Shown: positions 8,605-17,606 of the stretch, piece by piece
Layout: each line of letters starts with the position of its first letter
Position numbering within the stretch: position 1 is the first letter of the stretch
From: JAGVSR01 sp964589785
GTDB lineage: Bacteria; Pseudomonadota; Alphaproteobacteria; Rhizobiales; Hyphomicrobiaceae
Length of the DNA: 64,000 nucleotides
Assembly: GCA_964589785.1 (NCBI GenBank)
Contig: CAZPUQ010000007.1
Coordinates: forward strand, 99,583-163,582
Direction: 5' to 3'
Position numbers and translations under genes: made by a program
The notes under the pieces: model-generated
The model's input: the letters and a program-made list of their open reading frames with translations, nothing else
Told to the model about the DNA's origin: nothing
Databases searched by the model: none

Positions 8605-9094
8605 GCAGAGGTTTTTCCATAAGGTTGCTGGACGGCCGCCGCGGTGCTGCGCGCGCGGGCAAGCTTTCGCGTGTGTTCGAGTCGGGTGAGACTGGCCCGG
8701 GGCGACGCGCGCCGCATCGCGCGTCGATGGCTCCGGGCTTGCAATGCGCAACCGCCGCGCCGGGACCTCGCGCTGGAACGCGCGATCGGGTGGCACAACG
8801 AATTGAGGCCCGTCCGCAATCCGAACCGGCAGCGGGGGCTTCCGGAGTGGGCGCAAGACGGGCCTCGCATCGGGGAGTGGCCAGGAGGGCGGTTAGGCCT
8901 ACCCCCATCCTGGTGTCCCCCCAACCAGCGCTCGTGCGGGAAAACGCCGGCCGGGGCGAGCACCAAGTCTCCTGTTCGACAGTCCGCCGGATCCGGTCTT
9001 TCGGGGCGGTCCAGACCTTGGCCGGTGGCCTGTCTCAGGGAGCCGTGAGTTCTAATCCAACGTTTGCCGTGCGCGTCTATTCCACGCCCGGCCG
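8605..9094. other. Intergenic region between the micropeptide and the anti-sigma gene
   Basis: About 490 bp without a credible coding sequence. The long open frames crossing it are Arg/Pro/Ala-rich and overlap the antisense of the anti-sigma gene. The region has an imperfect hairpin at 8881-8913 and a second pairing between CGCTCG and CGAGC in the next 60 bp, so an untranslated RNA is possible. No tRNA, SRP RNA, RNase P or riboswitch signature was recognised. Confidence 0.45.
8881..8913. repeat. Imperfect inverted repeat (hairpin) in the 8.6-9.1 kb gap
   Basis: The arm starting CCAGGAGGGCGGTTAGG pairs with the arm CCTACCCCCATCCTGG, leaving a few bulges and almost no loop. It lacks a U-tract on either side, so it is not a typical intrinsic terminator. 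It could be part of a structured RNA or a processed repeat element. Confidence 0.4.
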
Positions 9095-9937
9095 TCAATT
9101 TCCGGGCGCATCGCCGTCGGCGGCGGGCGCGCCGGTCCAGCCTTTCTCGATGAGGTAGAGTTCCTCGGCGGCGCTGAGCTCGCTGTGCCCCGGCAGGTTC
9201 TTCACGGCCGTGCCGACCATGCCCTCGAACCGGGCCCCGTCGTCCTGGCTCGCCGGCCGGGCGACGCCGCTGTGATCGGCGCCGCCGGTCAAGACGGTGA
9301 TGCGCCATTCCCCGTCGGTCTCGCGGCAGGCAAGGCCCTGCGGTCCCTTCTGCGTCCTGGCCACGATCTCGTACTGCCGGCAGAACCGGCCCTCGCGGTC
9401 GCGCAGCGACAGCACCGGGCGGATGTCGCCCTCCTTGACGAGCCCCTTGGCATTCGACGGCGTGCCGTCGAGCGCCTGCTGCAGGCGTCCCGTGGCAACG
9501 AAGCCGTCGCGGTCGGCCCTCATCAGGGCATCGTCGGTTGGCCCCGTGTCGAGGAGCGCCGTGCCGAGGCCCACGCCGACGAGGAGCGTCGCGGCATAGC
9601 CGAGCGCCGGCTGCCAGCCGAAGCCGTCGGGGAAGAACCGTTCGACGACGCCAGCCCACGTCCCCGCTGCCGTTCTTTGCGTCGAAGGGGAGCGCGCGCC
9701 GGCCGGCCTGGCCGGCTGAGGTCCCAGGCGCACGGCTGCGGTCAGCCGCTCGGGAACCGGCGCGGAAAGGATGGCGTCGAAGACGGCCCACTGGCCCGGT
9801 CCTGTCGCCAGGAACGGCTGAAGCCGTCCACGCAGGCCGGGCTCCGTGGTGAGCATGCTCTCGAACCAGACTCTTTCCTCTGCGGAGAGCTGGCCGTCGG
9901 CATACGCCATGATGAATTCGTCAGGAACGTGAACCAT
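9095..9937 (-). CDS. Anti-sigma factor (membrane-anchored), partner of the adjacent ECF sigma factor
   Basis: A 280-aa protein starting MVHVPDEFIMAYADGQLSAEE, the N-terminal helix pattern of alphaproteobacterial anti-sigma factors that hold an ECF sigma factor. There is no HxxxCxxC zinc motif. A single transmembrane segment (ALGYAATLLVGVGLGTALL, about residues 128-146) splits a cytoplasmic N-terminal part from a periplasmic domain of about 135 aa that may sense the signal. ATG 9937 was chosen over upstream ATGs because it gives a 17-bp overlap with the 3' end of the sigma gene, the usual translational coupling that keeps the pair at matched levels. The inducing signal is unknown. Confidence 0.82.
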   Translation of the reverse strand: MVHVPDEFIMAYADGQLSAEERVWFESMLTTEPGLRGRLQPFLATGPGQWAVFDAILSAPVPERLTAAVRLGPQPARPAGARSPSTQRTAAGTWAGVVERFFPDGFGWQPALGYAATLLVGVGLGTALLDTGPTDDALMRADRDGFVATGRLQQALDGTPSNAKGLVKEGDIRPVLSLRDREGRFCRQYEIVARTQKGPQGLACRETDGEWRITVLTGGADHSGVARPASQDDGARFEGMVGTAVKNLPGHSELSAAEELYLIEKGWTGAPAADGDAPGN

Positions 9938-10463
9938 GGAGGCGCTCCTGAGGTTGGGGGTTGGCCGTGCCGGCATCGGCGGCGACATGCTGGTAGAGAG
10001 CTTGGCGGGCCCGCGACAGGCGGCTCATGACCGTGCCGATCGGGACGTCCAGGATGGAGGCGGCTTCCTTGTAGGAGAGCCCGTCGACGCACACCATCGC
10101 GATCAGGACCTGCTGGTCGGGCGGCAAGCGTTCCAGGCCCTGGCTCACGGCGGCGAGCGTCAGTCTGCTTTCGGTCACCACGCGTCCGTCCTCGCCTTCG
10201 AGGCCCAGGGCCTCGTCGATGTCGAGCGCCGGGCCCCGGACCTTTTCGGACCGTTTGCGGTCGAGCCAGAGATTTTGCGCGATGCGGTACATCCAACTCT
10301 CGAGCTTCGTTCCGGGCTCCCACTGATCCAGGCGCGCAAGTGCTCGCTCGCACGTGTCCTGAACGAGGTCGTCCGCTGCATCTACGTTTCTCGTGAGCGC
10401 GAATGCGAACCTGCGCAAACGCGGCAGGAACGCGATCATTCGGGCCCTGATGTCTTCCGTCAC
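9921..10463 (-). CDS. ECF (sigma-70 family, group 4) RNA polymerase sigma factor
   Basis: A 180-aa ECF sigma factor that would direct RNA polymerase to a stress regulon. Region 2 is at about residues 15-75 (LVQDTCERALARLDQWEPG, then SWMYRIAQNLWLDRKR) and region 4 at about 115-165, with the helix-turn-helix LSYKEAASILDVPIGTVMSRLSRA. Region 3 is absent, as expected. GTG 10463 was chosen because GAGAGGG sits 6 bp upstream; ATG 10439 would remove part of helix 1. The gene overlaps the following anti-sigma gene by 17 bp. It is transcribed divergently from the PBP gene. Confidence 0.92.
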   Translation of the reverse strand: MTEDIRARMIAFLPRLRRFAFALTRNVDAADDLVQDTCERALARLDQWEPGTKLESWMYRIAQNLWLDRKRSEKVRGPALDIDEALGLEGEDGRVVTESRLTLAAVSQGLERLPPDQQVLIAMVCVDGLSYKEAASILDVPIGTVMSRLSRARQALYQHVAADAGTANPQPQERLHGSRS

Positions 10464-10673
10464 GGAACGCCCTCTCCGCGGCGCTTCGAGGTGAGAACGC
10501 GCCTGGCGGCCGGATATTCCACGTCTTTCCGGCGGCAGGAAAGGCGCGTTTCGGGCGCCAAGCCGACACCGCCGGGCCGCAAACGGGCCGAGGCCGCGCC
10601 ATAAAGGCCGACTAGGAGTTGAACGGACCGTCCCCGCGCCCCGGCGGGACCGGCGGCGCATTCGGCTAAGCGC

Positions 10674-13163
10674 ATGGGAATAGTCATAAAAACCCTGACC
10701 TTCCTGGTCGAGACGCTGGCGCGGGGCCCTCTCCTCGCCTGGCGTTTCCTCCTCGAGTGGGTCGCCTTCAATCCCCGCCTCGGCCCCCTGCGGCATGTGT
10801 TCCTGGCCGGGGCGGCGTATGTGTTCTTCGCAGTGTGTCTCGTTTATGTCGTCGCGCCCCTGCGCGCCTATACGGGCGCCTACACGATCGCGGACAAGCT
10901 GACCTACGACGCCGAGCGCTGGCTCGCGACGGCGATCTACGACCGCCGGGGCAGCTTCGTCGGCACCTTCGATCCCCGCCTCGACAGCGTGCGCGACGTC
11001 AACTACACGGGCCGGTCGATCGAGGTCGGCGACTACACGGCCAATCCCGATCACAAGTCGATCCCCGTCCGCGAGGTGCCCGAGTACTACTGGAAGTGCC
11101 TGCTCTTCCATGAGGACCGCCACCTCGGCTCCTGGCTCAATCCGTACGGCATCGACCTTCTCGGCGTGCTCAAGATCCCGCTCTCCTCGATCGAGCGCAC
11201 GATCGCCCTGCGGCGCCCCAGCATCGGCGTCGGCGGCTCCACGCTGCCGATGCAGTTCGTGCGCGTGATCTACAAGACGCCGCCGGACCCGAGCGAAAGC
11301 GGCTTCACGAAGCTCAGACGCAAGTTCGGGGAATGGTGGCTCGCGCCCGTCATCTATCGCGTGTTGACGCGCGACGGCGAAAAGGCGCTCCGGCAGTGGG
11401 CGGCGAACCACATCTGGCTGGCACAGCGCACGGGCGGGGCGCCGCTGCATGGCGTCGAGGTGACGAGCCGCATCGTGTTCGGCAAGGATTCGAGCGAGCT
11501 GTCCATCGCCGAGCAGTTCGTGCTCGCCTCCGCCGTCAACAAGCCGATCATCCTCATGCCCGGCAGCGACCGGCTGAACGAGGTGCGTCTCGACCGCTGG
11601 CGCTACATCACGGAGGTGCGGGCGCGCACCTGCGCGGAGCACCTCATCGCGGACGAGGCCACGAAGGCCGACGTCGTGTTCAAGCTCATCGGCCTTGCCG
11701 GCGGTCCGCCCGATCCGAAGGTGCGGCCGCGGCTGCAGGAGGCACTCGAGCGGTTTGCACCGTCGCTCGCCGGCCGGGCCCAGGCCAATCCCGTCATTCG
11801 CGCCAACGCGCTTCTGCCATCGGCCCGCTTCGGCGTGCGCGAGGAGATGAAGCAGACCTACGGCTTCTCCTGGCGCACCTACATTCGAGGGGTGACGACG
11901 ACGCTCGACACGGTGGAGAACCTCGAGTTCGGCGGCAAGGTGGCCGCGGCGCTGGCCAGGATCGACGAGACCGAGCGGGCGAAGATCTCAGCCGGCTTCG
12001 CGCTCGATCCCGCGCGGGCGGCAGACGACGTGCGCGTGCCCAACGTCGTGGTGGTCGCCGCCGACCACAAGGGCGAGATCGTGCGCTATTTCGAGACCGG
12101 CGAGACGGCCTCCTATTTCGGCGCGCCCGTTGCGCGCAGCTCTGAGACGGGCCGCTACGAGGCCGAGCGCGATCCGCGCATGATCGCGTCGACCGGCAAG
12201 ATCATCGCGGCGATCGCCATCGCCAACGCCGGCCGCGATACGATCAACAGTCCCTATCTCGACAGCGAAGCGCCTGCGAGCGGACTGGAGACGTGCGCGC
12301 GCGGCGGCAGCGGCCGTCACACGCGGCGAGCCGCGGTGGCCTTTGCCTGCTCGCTCAACGCGGCGCTCTTGCATCGGACCGCACTTCTGGGCCAGTCCGG
12401 CGTGCGCAAGCTCATCGACCGCCTCGGCTTTACGATGCCGCCTGCCGACGCCGAGGGCGTGCCGGTGCCGCCGTCCACGGCGGTGGTCCTCGGCCAGATC
12501 TCGGGCAGTCCGCGCCGCGTCCATATGATGTCGTCGGTGGTGCTGGCCGCACTGCTGCATCGCGGCGGCGTGCCGGTGCGGCTGCCGACGCTCGTGCGCG
12601 CGTACGACTATACGAGCAAGGAGGCCGCCACCTCGGCCGCCGGGCCGCTTGTAACCGGGGTGCTGCCCTCCGACGTCATCAAGCCGCAGGCGGTCCCGCT
12701 CGTGCGCGCGCTGCTCGAGCAGCCGCTCTGCCATACGGCCGCCAAAGCCCCGGCGGGCACGCTGAAGTCGCTTGCACCCTGGTGTGCGGCCCGGCGTGGC
12801 GATCTGAGCTTCCACTTCGCAAAGACCGGCACGCAGGTCGCAACCGACCCGAACGCGACCGTCGACGTGTGGACCACGGGCGGGCTGCAGTTCACCAACG
12901 GTGCGGCCTACAGCTACGTCGTCCTCGTCGGGACGGGCTCGGCGCAGGAGCCGTGGGCGACATCTCTCCATGCCGCGCAGGTGGCCGCTCCCCTCCTCGA
13001 GGTCCTGCTCGAGGACCTGAAGCGTCATGCCCGCAGCAACCCGCAGCGCCAGCTTCTGCCCGCTCCCGCGCCGGCGGTTGCCCCCTCCGCAGCAGGCGGG
13101 CGCGTGTCTGCGGCGATACCGACGGCGGGCGAGGTCACGCTGCGCGGTCTGGCGCGGCCTTAA
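10674..13163 (+). CDS. Divergent class A penicillin-binding protein (GT51 transglycosylase plus transpeptidase)
   Basis: An 829-aa bifunctional peptidoglycan synthase candidate anchored by one N-terminal membrane segment (about residues 40-63). The GT51 domain has LLFHEDRHLG near 143-152 (compare the ExDRxFxxHxG motif, here with variant spacing) and GGSTLPMQFVR near 187 in place of the usual GGSTITQQLxKN. The transpeptidase domain has all three motifs: STGK near 505 (SxxK), SLN near 560 and KTG near 717. A Pro/Ala-rich tail follows. The variant glycosyltransferase motifs set it apart from standard PBP1a/1b/1c. It lies divergent from the sigma/anti-sigma pair and could be part of that stress response, which is inference. 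Confidence 0.85.
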   Translation: MGIVIKTLTFLVETLARGPLLAWRFLLEWVAFNPRLGPLRHVFLAGAAYVFFAVCLVYVVAPLRAYTGAYTIADKLTYDAERWLATAIYDRRGSFVGTFDPRLDSVRDVNYTGRSIEVGDYTANPDHKSIPVREVPEYYWKCLLFHEDRHLGSWLNPYGIDLLGVLKIPLSSIERTIALRRPSIGVGGSTLPMQFVRVIYKTPPDPSESGFTKLRRKFGEWWLAPVIYRVLTRDGEKALRQWAANHIWLAQRTGGAPLHGVEVTSRIVFGKDSSELSIAEQFVLASAVNKPIILMPGSDRLNEVRLDRWRYITEVRARTCAEHLIADEATKADVVFKLIGLAGGPPDPKVRPRLQEALERFAPSLAGRAQANPVIRANALLPSARFGVREEMKQTYGFSWRTYIRGVTTTLDTVENLEFGGKVAAALARIDETERAKISAGFALDPARAADDVRVPNVVVVAADHKGEIVRYFETGETASYFGAPVARSSETGRYEAERDPRMIASTGKIIAAIAIANAGRDTINSPYLDSEAPASGLETCARGGSGRHTRRAAVAFACSLNAALLHRTALLGQSGVRKLIDRLGFTMPPADAEGVPVPPSTAVVLGQISGSPRRVHMMSSVVLAALLHRGGVPVRLPTLVRAYDYTSKEAATSAAGPLVTGVLPSDVIKPQAVPLVRALLEQPLCHTAAKAPAGTLKSLAPWCAARRGDLSFHFAKTGTQVATDPNATVDVWTTGGLQFTNGAAYSYVVLVGTGSAQEPWATSLHAAQVAAPLLEVLLEDLKRHARSNPQRQLLPAPAPAVAPSAAGGRVSAAIPTAGEVTLRGLARP

Positions 13164-13312
13164 GTCTCTGTTTATGGCTCCCCGCTGGCGGCGCCGCGAC
13201 GGGTGCGTCGCTTGCGCCCGCCCGGCTTTTCGCGCATGAGGGGCGCCGATCACATCAAAACGCGCCGGCGGCCCGAGGCCTCCGGCCCATGCCACGCCCA
13301 GGGGAAGCAGCG

Positions 13313-14158
13313 ATGAAGCTCGTCCGGTTTGGAACTGCAGGTGCGGAGAAGCCCGGTCTCGTGGACGCCGGCGGCCGCATCCGCGATCTCTCGGCGCACG
13401 TGCCGGACATTTCGGGCGAGACGCTCGGCAAGGACGCGCTCGATCGCCTGCGGGCGCTCGATCCGGCGAGCCTGCCTCTGGTACCCGAAGGCGTCCGCCT
13501 CGGCCCGCCCGTGTCGCGTCCGTGGAGCTTCATTGCCGTCGGTCTCAACTATGCCGATCATGCCCGAGAGACCGGCCAGGAGATCCCGTCCGAGCCGATC
13601 CTGTTCAACAAGCTCGGCAACTCGGTCTCGGGCCCTAACGACGACGTCCTCTATCCCAAGGGCGCCGACCGCATGGACTGGGAGCTGGAGATCGCCTTCG
13701 TCATGGGCAAGCGCGCCCGCTACGTCGACGAGACGGAGGCGATGGATTATGTGGCCGGCTACTGCATCTGCAACGACGTCTCCGAGCGCCGCTTCCAGAT
13801 GAAGCGCAACGGTCAGTGGATGAAGGGCAAGTGCGCCGAGACGTTCGGCCCGCTTGGCCCCTGGCTCGTCACCACCGACGAGATCGACCCCTCCAACCTC
13901 GCCATGGAGCTCAAGGTCAACGGCGAGACCCGGCAGAAGGGGTCCACCTCGACCATGATCTTCTCCATTCCCTACCTCGTCGCCTACATCACGCAGTTCT
14001 GCGTGTTGGAGGCCGGCGACGTCGTGACGACCGGAACGCCGCCGGGCGTCGGCTCTGGCATGAAGCCGCCGCAGTACCTGAAGGCCGGCGACGTGATGGA
14101 GCTTTCCATCGAAGGCCTCGGCACGCAGCGCCAGACCGTGGTGCCATTCCCGGGCTAG
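13313..14158 (+). CDS. Fumarylacetoacetate hydrolase (FAH) family protein
   Basis: A 281-aa enzyme of the FAH superfamily, which cleaves or hydrates 2-oxo acids (ureidoglycolate lyase, acylpyruvase and 2-hydroxyhepta-2,4-diene-1,7-dioate isomerase relatives). The metal site is visible as DWELEIAFVMG (two acidic ligands, near residues 123-125) with an Asp about 30 residues later in YCICNDVSER. The substrate-loop motif GDVVTTGTPPGVGSG is near 240. ATG 13313 follows GGGGAAG by 6 bp; the open frame extends far upstream only because it is the shadow of the PBP gene. There is no catabolic operon around it, so the substrate cannot be assigned. Confidence 0.9.
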   Translation: MKLVRFGTAGAEKPGLVDAGGRIRDLSAHVPDISGETLGKDALDRLRALDPASLPLVPEGVRLGPPVSRPWSFIAVGLNYADHARETGQEIPSEPILFNKLGNSVSGPNDDVLYPKGADRMDWELEIAFVMGKRARYVDETEAMDYVAGYCICNDVSERRFQMKRNGQWMKGKCAETFGPLGPWLVTTDEIDPSNLAMELKVNGETRQKGSTSTMIFSIPYLVAYITQFCVLEAGDVVTTGTPPGVGSGMKPPQYLKAGDVMELSIEGLGTQRQTVVPFPG

Positions 14159-14180
14159 CGCTGCGCGTCATCCGAGTGCC

Positions 14181-15410
14181 CTATGACGCGAGCCGCAGCC
14201 CGCTCAGCCGCTTGGCGATCAGGCGGAACGTGTCCTTGAGCTCGGCGCCGTTGCGCGCGTCGAAGAAGTGGATGGGCGAGGTCGCGCAGTGCTGCAGGAT
14301 CGGCAGCACTTCCTCCGGCACCTGGAAGCCGACGGTGTAGACCGTGAGCCCGGCGGTCTTCATGTTCGTGCACAGCGTCCGCGCCTGCGCCTCGGAGTTG
14401 CCGTTCGCGTTCTCGTAGGCCGTGTTGAACATGCCGTCGGTCATCAGGATCGCGACCTTCTGGTATTCGTCGTCGTCGTACGCTTTGGGTTCGCTGTCGG
14501 AGGGCAGCACGGAGCTCCATTCCGGCGAGATCAGGTACCACGCCCAGGCGATGCCCAGGTGTCCGGCGGTCATGCCGTCGGCGCGAAGATCCTCGATGTG
14601 ATCGAGAATGTCGTCGCGGTCGTTGGTGAGCGGCAGAACGCGGCTGGTCGGACACGTGTTCGAGCGCATGTTGAAGCGGCCCGATTGCGGATCTTCGTCC
14701 GAGAAGGCGAGGCTGCCGGACCGATCGGTCATGCAGTTCGTATGGGCGCCGGCATAGGCCCGTCCGCGATGGTCGAACCGCGTCCCGATCACGCTGGCGA
14801 GGCTGCCGCCGTTGACGGCGGTCGAGAAGGGAGCAATCGCGATCCGGTGATCGCTGCCCTCGGCGTTGCCGTCGAGGAGGATGCCGACGAGCTCGGCCGC
14901 GGCGGATTTGAGATCAACGAGCTTGGAACCCTGCATCGACCCGCTGACATCGAGCATCATCGAAAGCTCGACGTTGCGGACGTCGTAGACCGCCGTCGCT
15001 CGCGCCGAAATGTCGATATCGCTCGTGCCGAAGATGGCGGCAACCGTTGTCGCAAGCTTGATGTCGGCCGTCAGAGTGACGGCGTTCGTGATGCGGTCGA
15101 CCGAGGCGCTCAAGGTGTGAGTGCGCACACCCAGGGTCTCCTGCGGATCGAAGTTGGTGTCGAAATACTGCTCGGCGAGCTCCATCAGGGTTGCGTCGTC
15201 CGCATTGTCGAGCCGCAGGGCCTTGGCCGCGGCGAGTGCGGCGGCGTCGAGAGCAGCGCCGGCTTCCGTCGAGACGCGGATGCCGCGGGCGTTGTCGATG
15301 GCGATGCCCGTCATCATGACGAGGGCCACAACACACAGTCCGAACAGAGGCGTGACGCTTCCGTCGTCGGACCACCGGCATTTGCGAAGAATGGCACGAA
15401 TGAGAGGCAT
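14181..15410 (-). CDS. TadG-like pilus-assembly protein with von Willebrand A domain (paralogue 1)
   Basis: A 409-aa protein with an N-terminal TadE/TadG-type membrane segment (SVTPLFGLCVVALVMMTGIAIDNAR), an AAL-rich helix (AALDAAALAAAKALRL) and a vWA domain from about residue 145 to the end. The MIDAS metal site is present: DVSGS near 152 and LMTDGM near 313. TadG proteins act with the Flp/Tad pilus secretion apparatus, though copies away from tad genes are widespread in Rhizobiales. ATG 15410 follows GGAG at 6 bp spacing. The next gene on this strand is a clear paralogue with the same length and the same C-terminal sequence type (RLSGLRLAS versus QLNGLRLAS). No other tad gene is present in the window. 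Confidence 0.85.
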   Translation of the reverse strand: MPLIRAILRKCRWSDDGSVTPLFGLCVVALVMMTGIAIDNARGIRVSTEAGAALDAAALAAAKALRLDNADDATLMELAEQYFDTNFDPQETLGVRTHTLSASVDRITNAVTLTADIKLATTVAAIFGTSDIDISARATAVYDVRNVELSMMLDVSGSMQGSKLVDLKSAAAELVGILLDGNAEGSDHRIAIAPFSTAVNGGSLASVIGTRFDHRGRAYAGAHTNCMTDRSGSLAFSDEDPQSGRFNMRSNTCPTSRVLPLTNDRDDILDHIEDLRADGMTAGHLGIAWAWYLISPEWSSVLPSDSEPKAYDDDEYQKVAILMTDGMFNTAYENANGNSEAQARTLCTNMKTAGLTVYTVGFQVPEEVLPILQHCATSPIHFFDARNGAELKDTFRLIAKRLSGLRLAS

Positions 15411-15644
15411 GACATGCTCCTTCTAAGGGGCACAAAAATTGATATCCGCTATATCTCTTCAGCAATGAAGAAAATTTTAGAAGCGTTTTGTTGAGCAAAA
15501 GTCACGACATCTTAGGGCGGCGTTAATTGAACGATAACGCTATAATTCGAGTTTGATATTTCCTATTAAGCTTCCGCAAACCATGGCGGCGGCGGACGGC
15601 TGCCGATCTCGTCTCGTTCGTGTCGGAGCGGCGCAAAATACCGG

Positions 15645-16871
15645 TCAGGATGCAAGGCGCAGGCCATTGAGCTGGTTGGCGATGAGGCGGAAGGTGCTCT
15701 TGAGCTCCGCGCCGTTCTCGGCACTGTAGTAGTGCGCCGGCGTGCTCGCGCAGTATTGAAGCGTCGGCACGACATCGCTCGGTACCTGGAAGCCGACGGT
15801 ATAGATCGTGACGTTCGCGTCTTTCATGTTGTCGCAGAGCCGGCGGGCCTGCTCGATGGAATCGCCGTTCGCGGTCTCGTAGTGAGAGTTGAACATGCCG
15901 TCCGTCATGATCAGGGCGACCTTGCGGACCTTTTCGTCGGCATAGTCCGCCGGCTCGCTGTCGGCCGGGTAGATCGACGCCCATTCCGGCGACAGCAGGT
16001 ACCAGGCCCAGGCGATCCCGAGGTGTCCGGCGGTCATGCCGTCGGCCTGCATCAGGTCGATGGCGCCCTTCAAGGCGTCGGCATCGCCGGTGAGCGGCAT
16101 GACCGCGCTCGACGGGCATGAGGCCGATTTGCGGTTCAAGGGATCTGCGGCTGGCGTCCCGTCCGTGAGCGCGCGCGTGCCGGATCGCTCGGTGACGCAG
16201 CTCGTATCGCGACCGGCCTGCGCGGCTCCGTTGTCGTCCTGGCCGCGCGAGACAAGGGACGCGAGGCTGCCGGCATTGACGGCGGTCGCGAACGGCGCGA
16301 TCGCGATGCGATGGTCGCTGTGCGTCGAGCGCGGAAGCAGAATGTCGACCAGATCCTTCGCCGAGGCCTTGAGGTCGGCCAGTTTGTCGCCCCACATCGA
16401 GCCGCTGAGGTCGAGCATCATGGCGAGCTCCACGTCCTTGGCCTCGAACACGGCGGTCGCCGACAGGCTGACGTCCACATGATGGTGGCCGACAACGCTC
16501 GCGATGGGCGTGGGGATCCGCAGCTTCGCCGCGATGCGGATGGTGTTCGTCGTGCGATCCGGCGTGGTCGTGAGCTCGAGAAGCGTAACCGCCCCTTCGG
16601 AAATGGGAGCGAAATTGGCGGAGAAATACTGCTGGGCCAGGAGGTCGATCTCCGCATCCGTCGGGTTCTCAAGCCGCAGCATCTTGGCTGCGGCGAGGGC
16701 GGCGGCATCGAGTGCGGTTCCCGCGTCGGTGGCGATCGAGGTCGCCCGTGAGCCGTCGACGGTCATGCCCATCAGCGCCATCATCATCATGAGGCACAGG
16801 CCGAAGATGGGGGCGACGCTGCCGGCCGTGGCGGCGGCAAGCGAAGCGGGGGCGTGCTTTCGGGCGAACAT
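15645..16871 (-). CDS. TadG-like pilus-assembly protein with von Willebrand A domain (paralogue 2)
   Basis: A 408-aa paralogue of the gene at 14181-15410, with the same architecture: an N-terminal membrane anchor with a Met-rich core (LCLMMMMALMGMTVDGSR), an Ala-rich helix, and a vWA domain with MIDAS residues DLSGS near 148 and IMTDGMF near 312. Conserved Cys positions (CVTERSG, CPSSAV, LCDNM, YCAS) match those of paralogue 1, suggesting disulfides in an exported domain. The two genes are head-to-tail on the minus strand with 235 bp of AT-richer DNA between them, so they may have separate promoters. The pair probably arose by tandem duplication followed by long divergence. Confidence 0.85.
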   Translation of the reverse strand: MFARKHAPASLAAATAGSVAPIFGLCLMMMMALMGMTVDGSRATSIATDAGTALDAAALAAAKMLRLENPTDAEIDLLAQQYFSANFAPISEGAVTLLELTTTPDRTTNTIRIAAKLRIPTPIASVVGHHHVDVSLSATAVFEAKDVELAMMLDLSGSMWGDKLADLKASAKDLVDILLPRSTHSDHRIAIAPFATAVNAGSLASLVSRGQDDNGAAQAGRDTSCVTERSGTRALTDGTPAADPLNRKSASCPSSAVMPLTGDADALKGAIDLMQADGMTAGHLGIAWAWYLLSPEWASIYPADSEPADYADEKVRKVALIMTDGMFNSHYETANGDSIEQARRLCDNMKDANVTIYTVGFQVPSDVVPTLQYCASTPAHYYSAENGAELKSTFRLIANQLNGLRLAS

Positions 16872-17606
16872 TGACGAAATCCCGGGAAAAATAAGAACGA
16901 ACGCAGATTAATATGACGCAAGTAAAGAGACGTTTCTCCGGATATGTTGCATTGTCCGGGACGGCGTGAATTGGGCAAAGCGCGGTTATTTTTTGATGGC
17001 GACGGAACGTGGCATTGCCCGGGCCGCATAAAGGAAGAGAAAACAAATCCCGTTGATTGGCGCGAGGGGCAGCCGCTTGTTCCTACGATCAACGGAATCT
17101 CCAATATCGCGCGCGCCCCGCGTGCGGCTGCACCGGAGGGAGAGACACCGTTCGGGGAGCGGGGCGCGGCGGAGCCGCGGGTCGTCCGCAAGGATCTAGA
17201 ATGAAGCGCCGCGGCGCCCCGCTTTGACGGGCTTCGCCTGGGCTCGCTCTTACCCCAGGCCTGCCGGCCTCCACTTTTCACCGGTACCCCACCCGGACCC
17301 TGCGTTACCGCGGGGTATGGAGATAAAGTCGGGAGGGTTGGCCCGCGTCGAGCCTCGAAGGTCCTCCCGCACCCGCCCCTGCGTCGCGCGATCCAGACGC
17401 CTCCGGACGGCGCCCCCGAGTGATGCAGGTGCGCCAGTCTAGGGTGCGCAATAAGAGGCGGGGACAAGTTCGCTCTAAACGTCATGGAGCCCAGGCTCGA
17501 CTGTCGGCGGCTGTCGCCCTGGATGGCCGGGTTGAACCCGGCCATGACGTGGGGCGGCGGCGTCCAGACATTCCTGGCACCGGCTCGCTCGGCCGTCCGG
17601 CTGTCG
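16872..17606. other. Long intergenic region with repeat-like DNA
   Basis: About 735 bp with no supported gene. The left part is AT-rich and contains the probable promoter of the minus-strand vWA gene plus two similar 12-mers (GCATTGTCCGGG at 16949, GCATTGCCCGGG at 17012). The 17100-17450 part is dense in short GC-rich inverted repeats and stop-interrupted frames, which looks like decayed intergenic repeat DNA. A dispersed hairpin repeat is at 17505-17554. No transposase fragment was recognised. Confidence 0.5.
17505..17554 (+). repeat. Dispersed hairpin repeat, copy 1
   Basis: The core is a perfect 9-bp stem, ATGGCCGGG / CCCGGCCAT, around the loop TTGAA. The left flank is GGCGGCTGTCGCC and the right flank GACGTGGGG. 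The same layout recurs at 39211, 61228 and 61296. The copy lies in the gap downstream of the 1113-aa membrane-protein gene. Confidence 0.8.

Noticed and set aside
8625..9158. 177-codon plus-strand ORF in the 8.6-9.1 kb gap
   Set aside because: Low-complexity Arg/Ala/Pro/Gly sequence, no ribosome-binding site, and it runs into the antisense of the anti-sigma gene.
16949..17023. Pair of similar 12-mers (GCATTGTCCGGG and GCATTGCCCGGG)
   Set aside because: Only two copies, 63 bp apart, with one mismatch and no further structure. Too little for an attachment site or iteron array.
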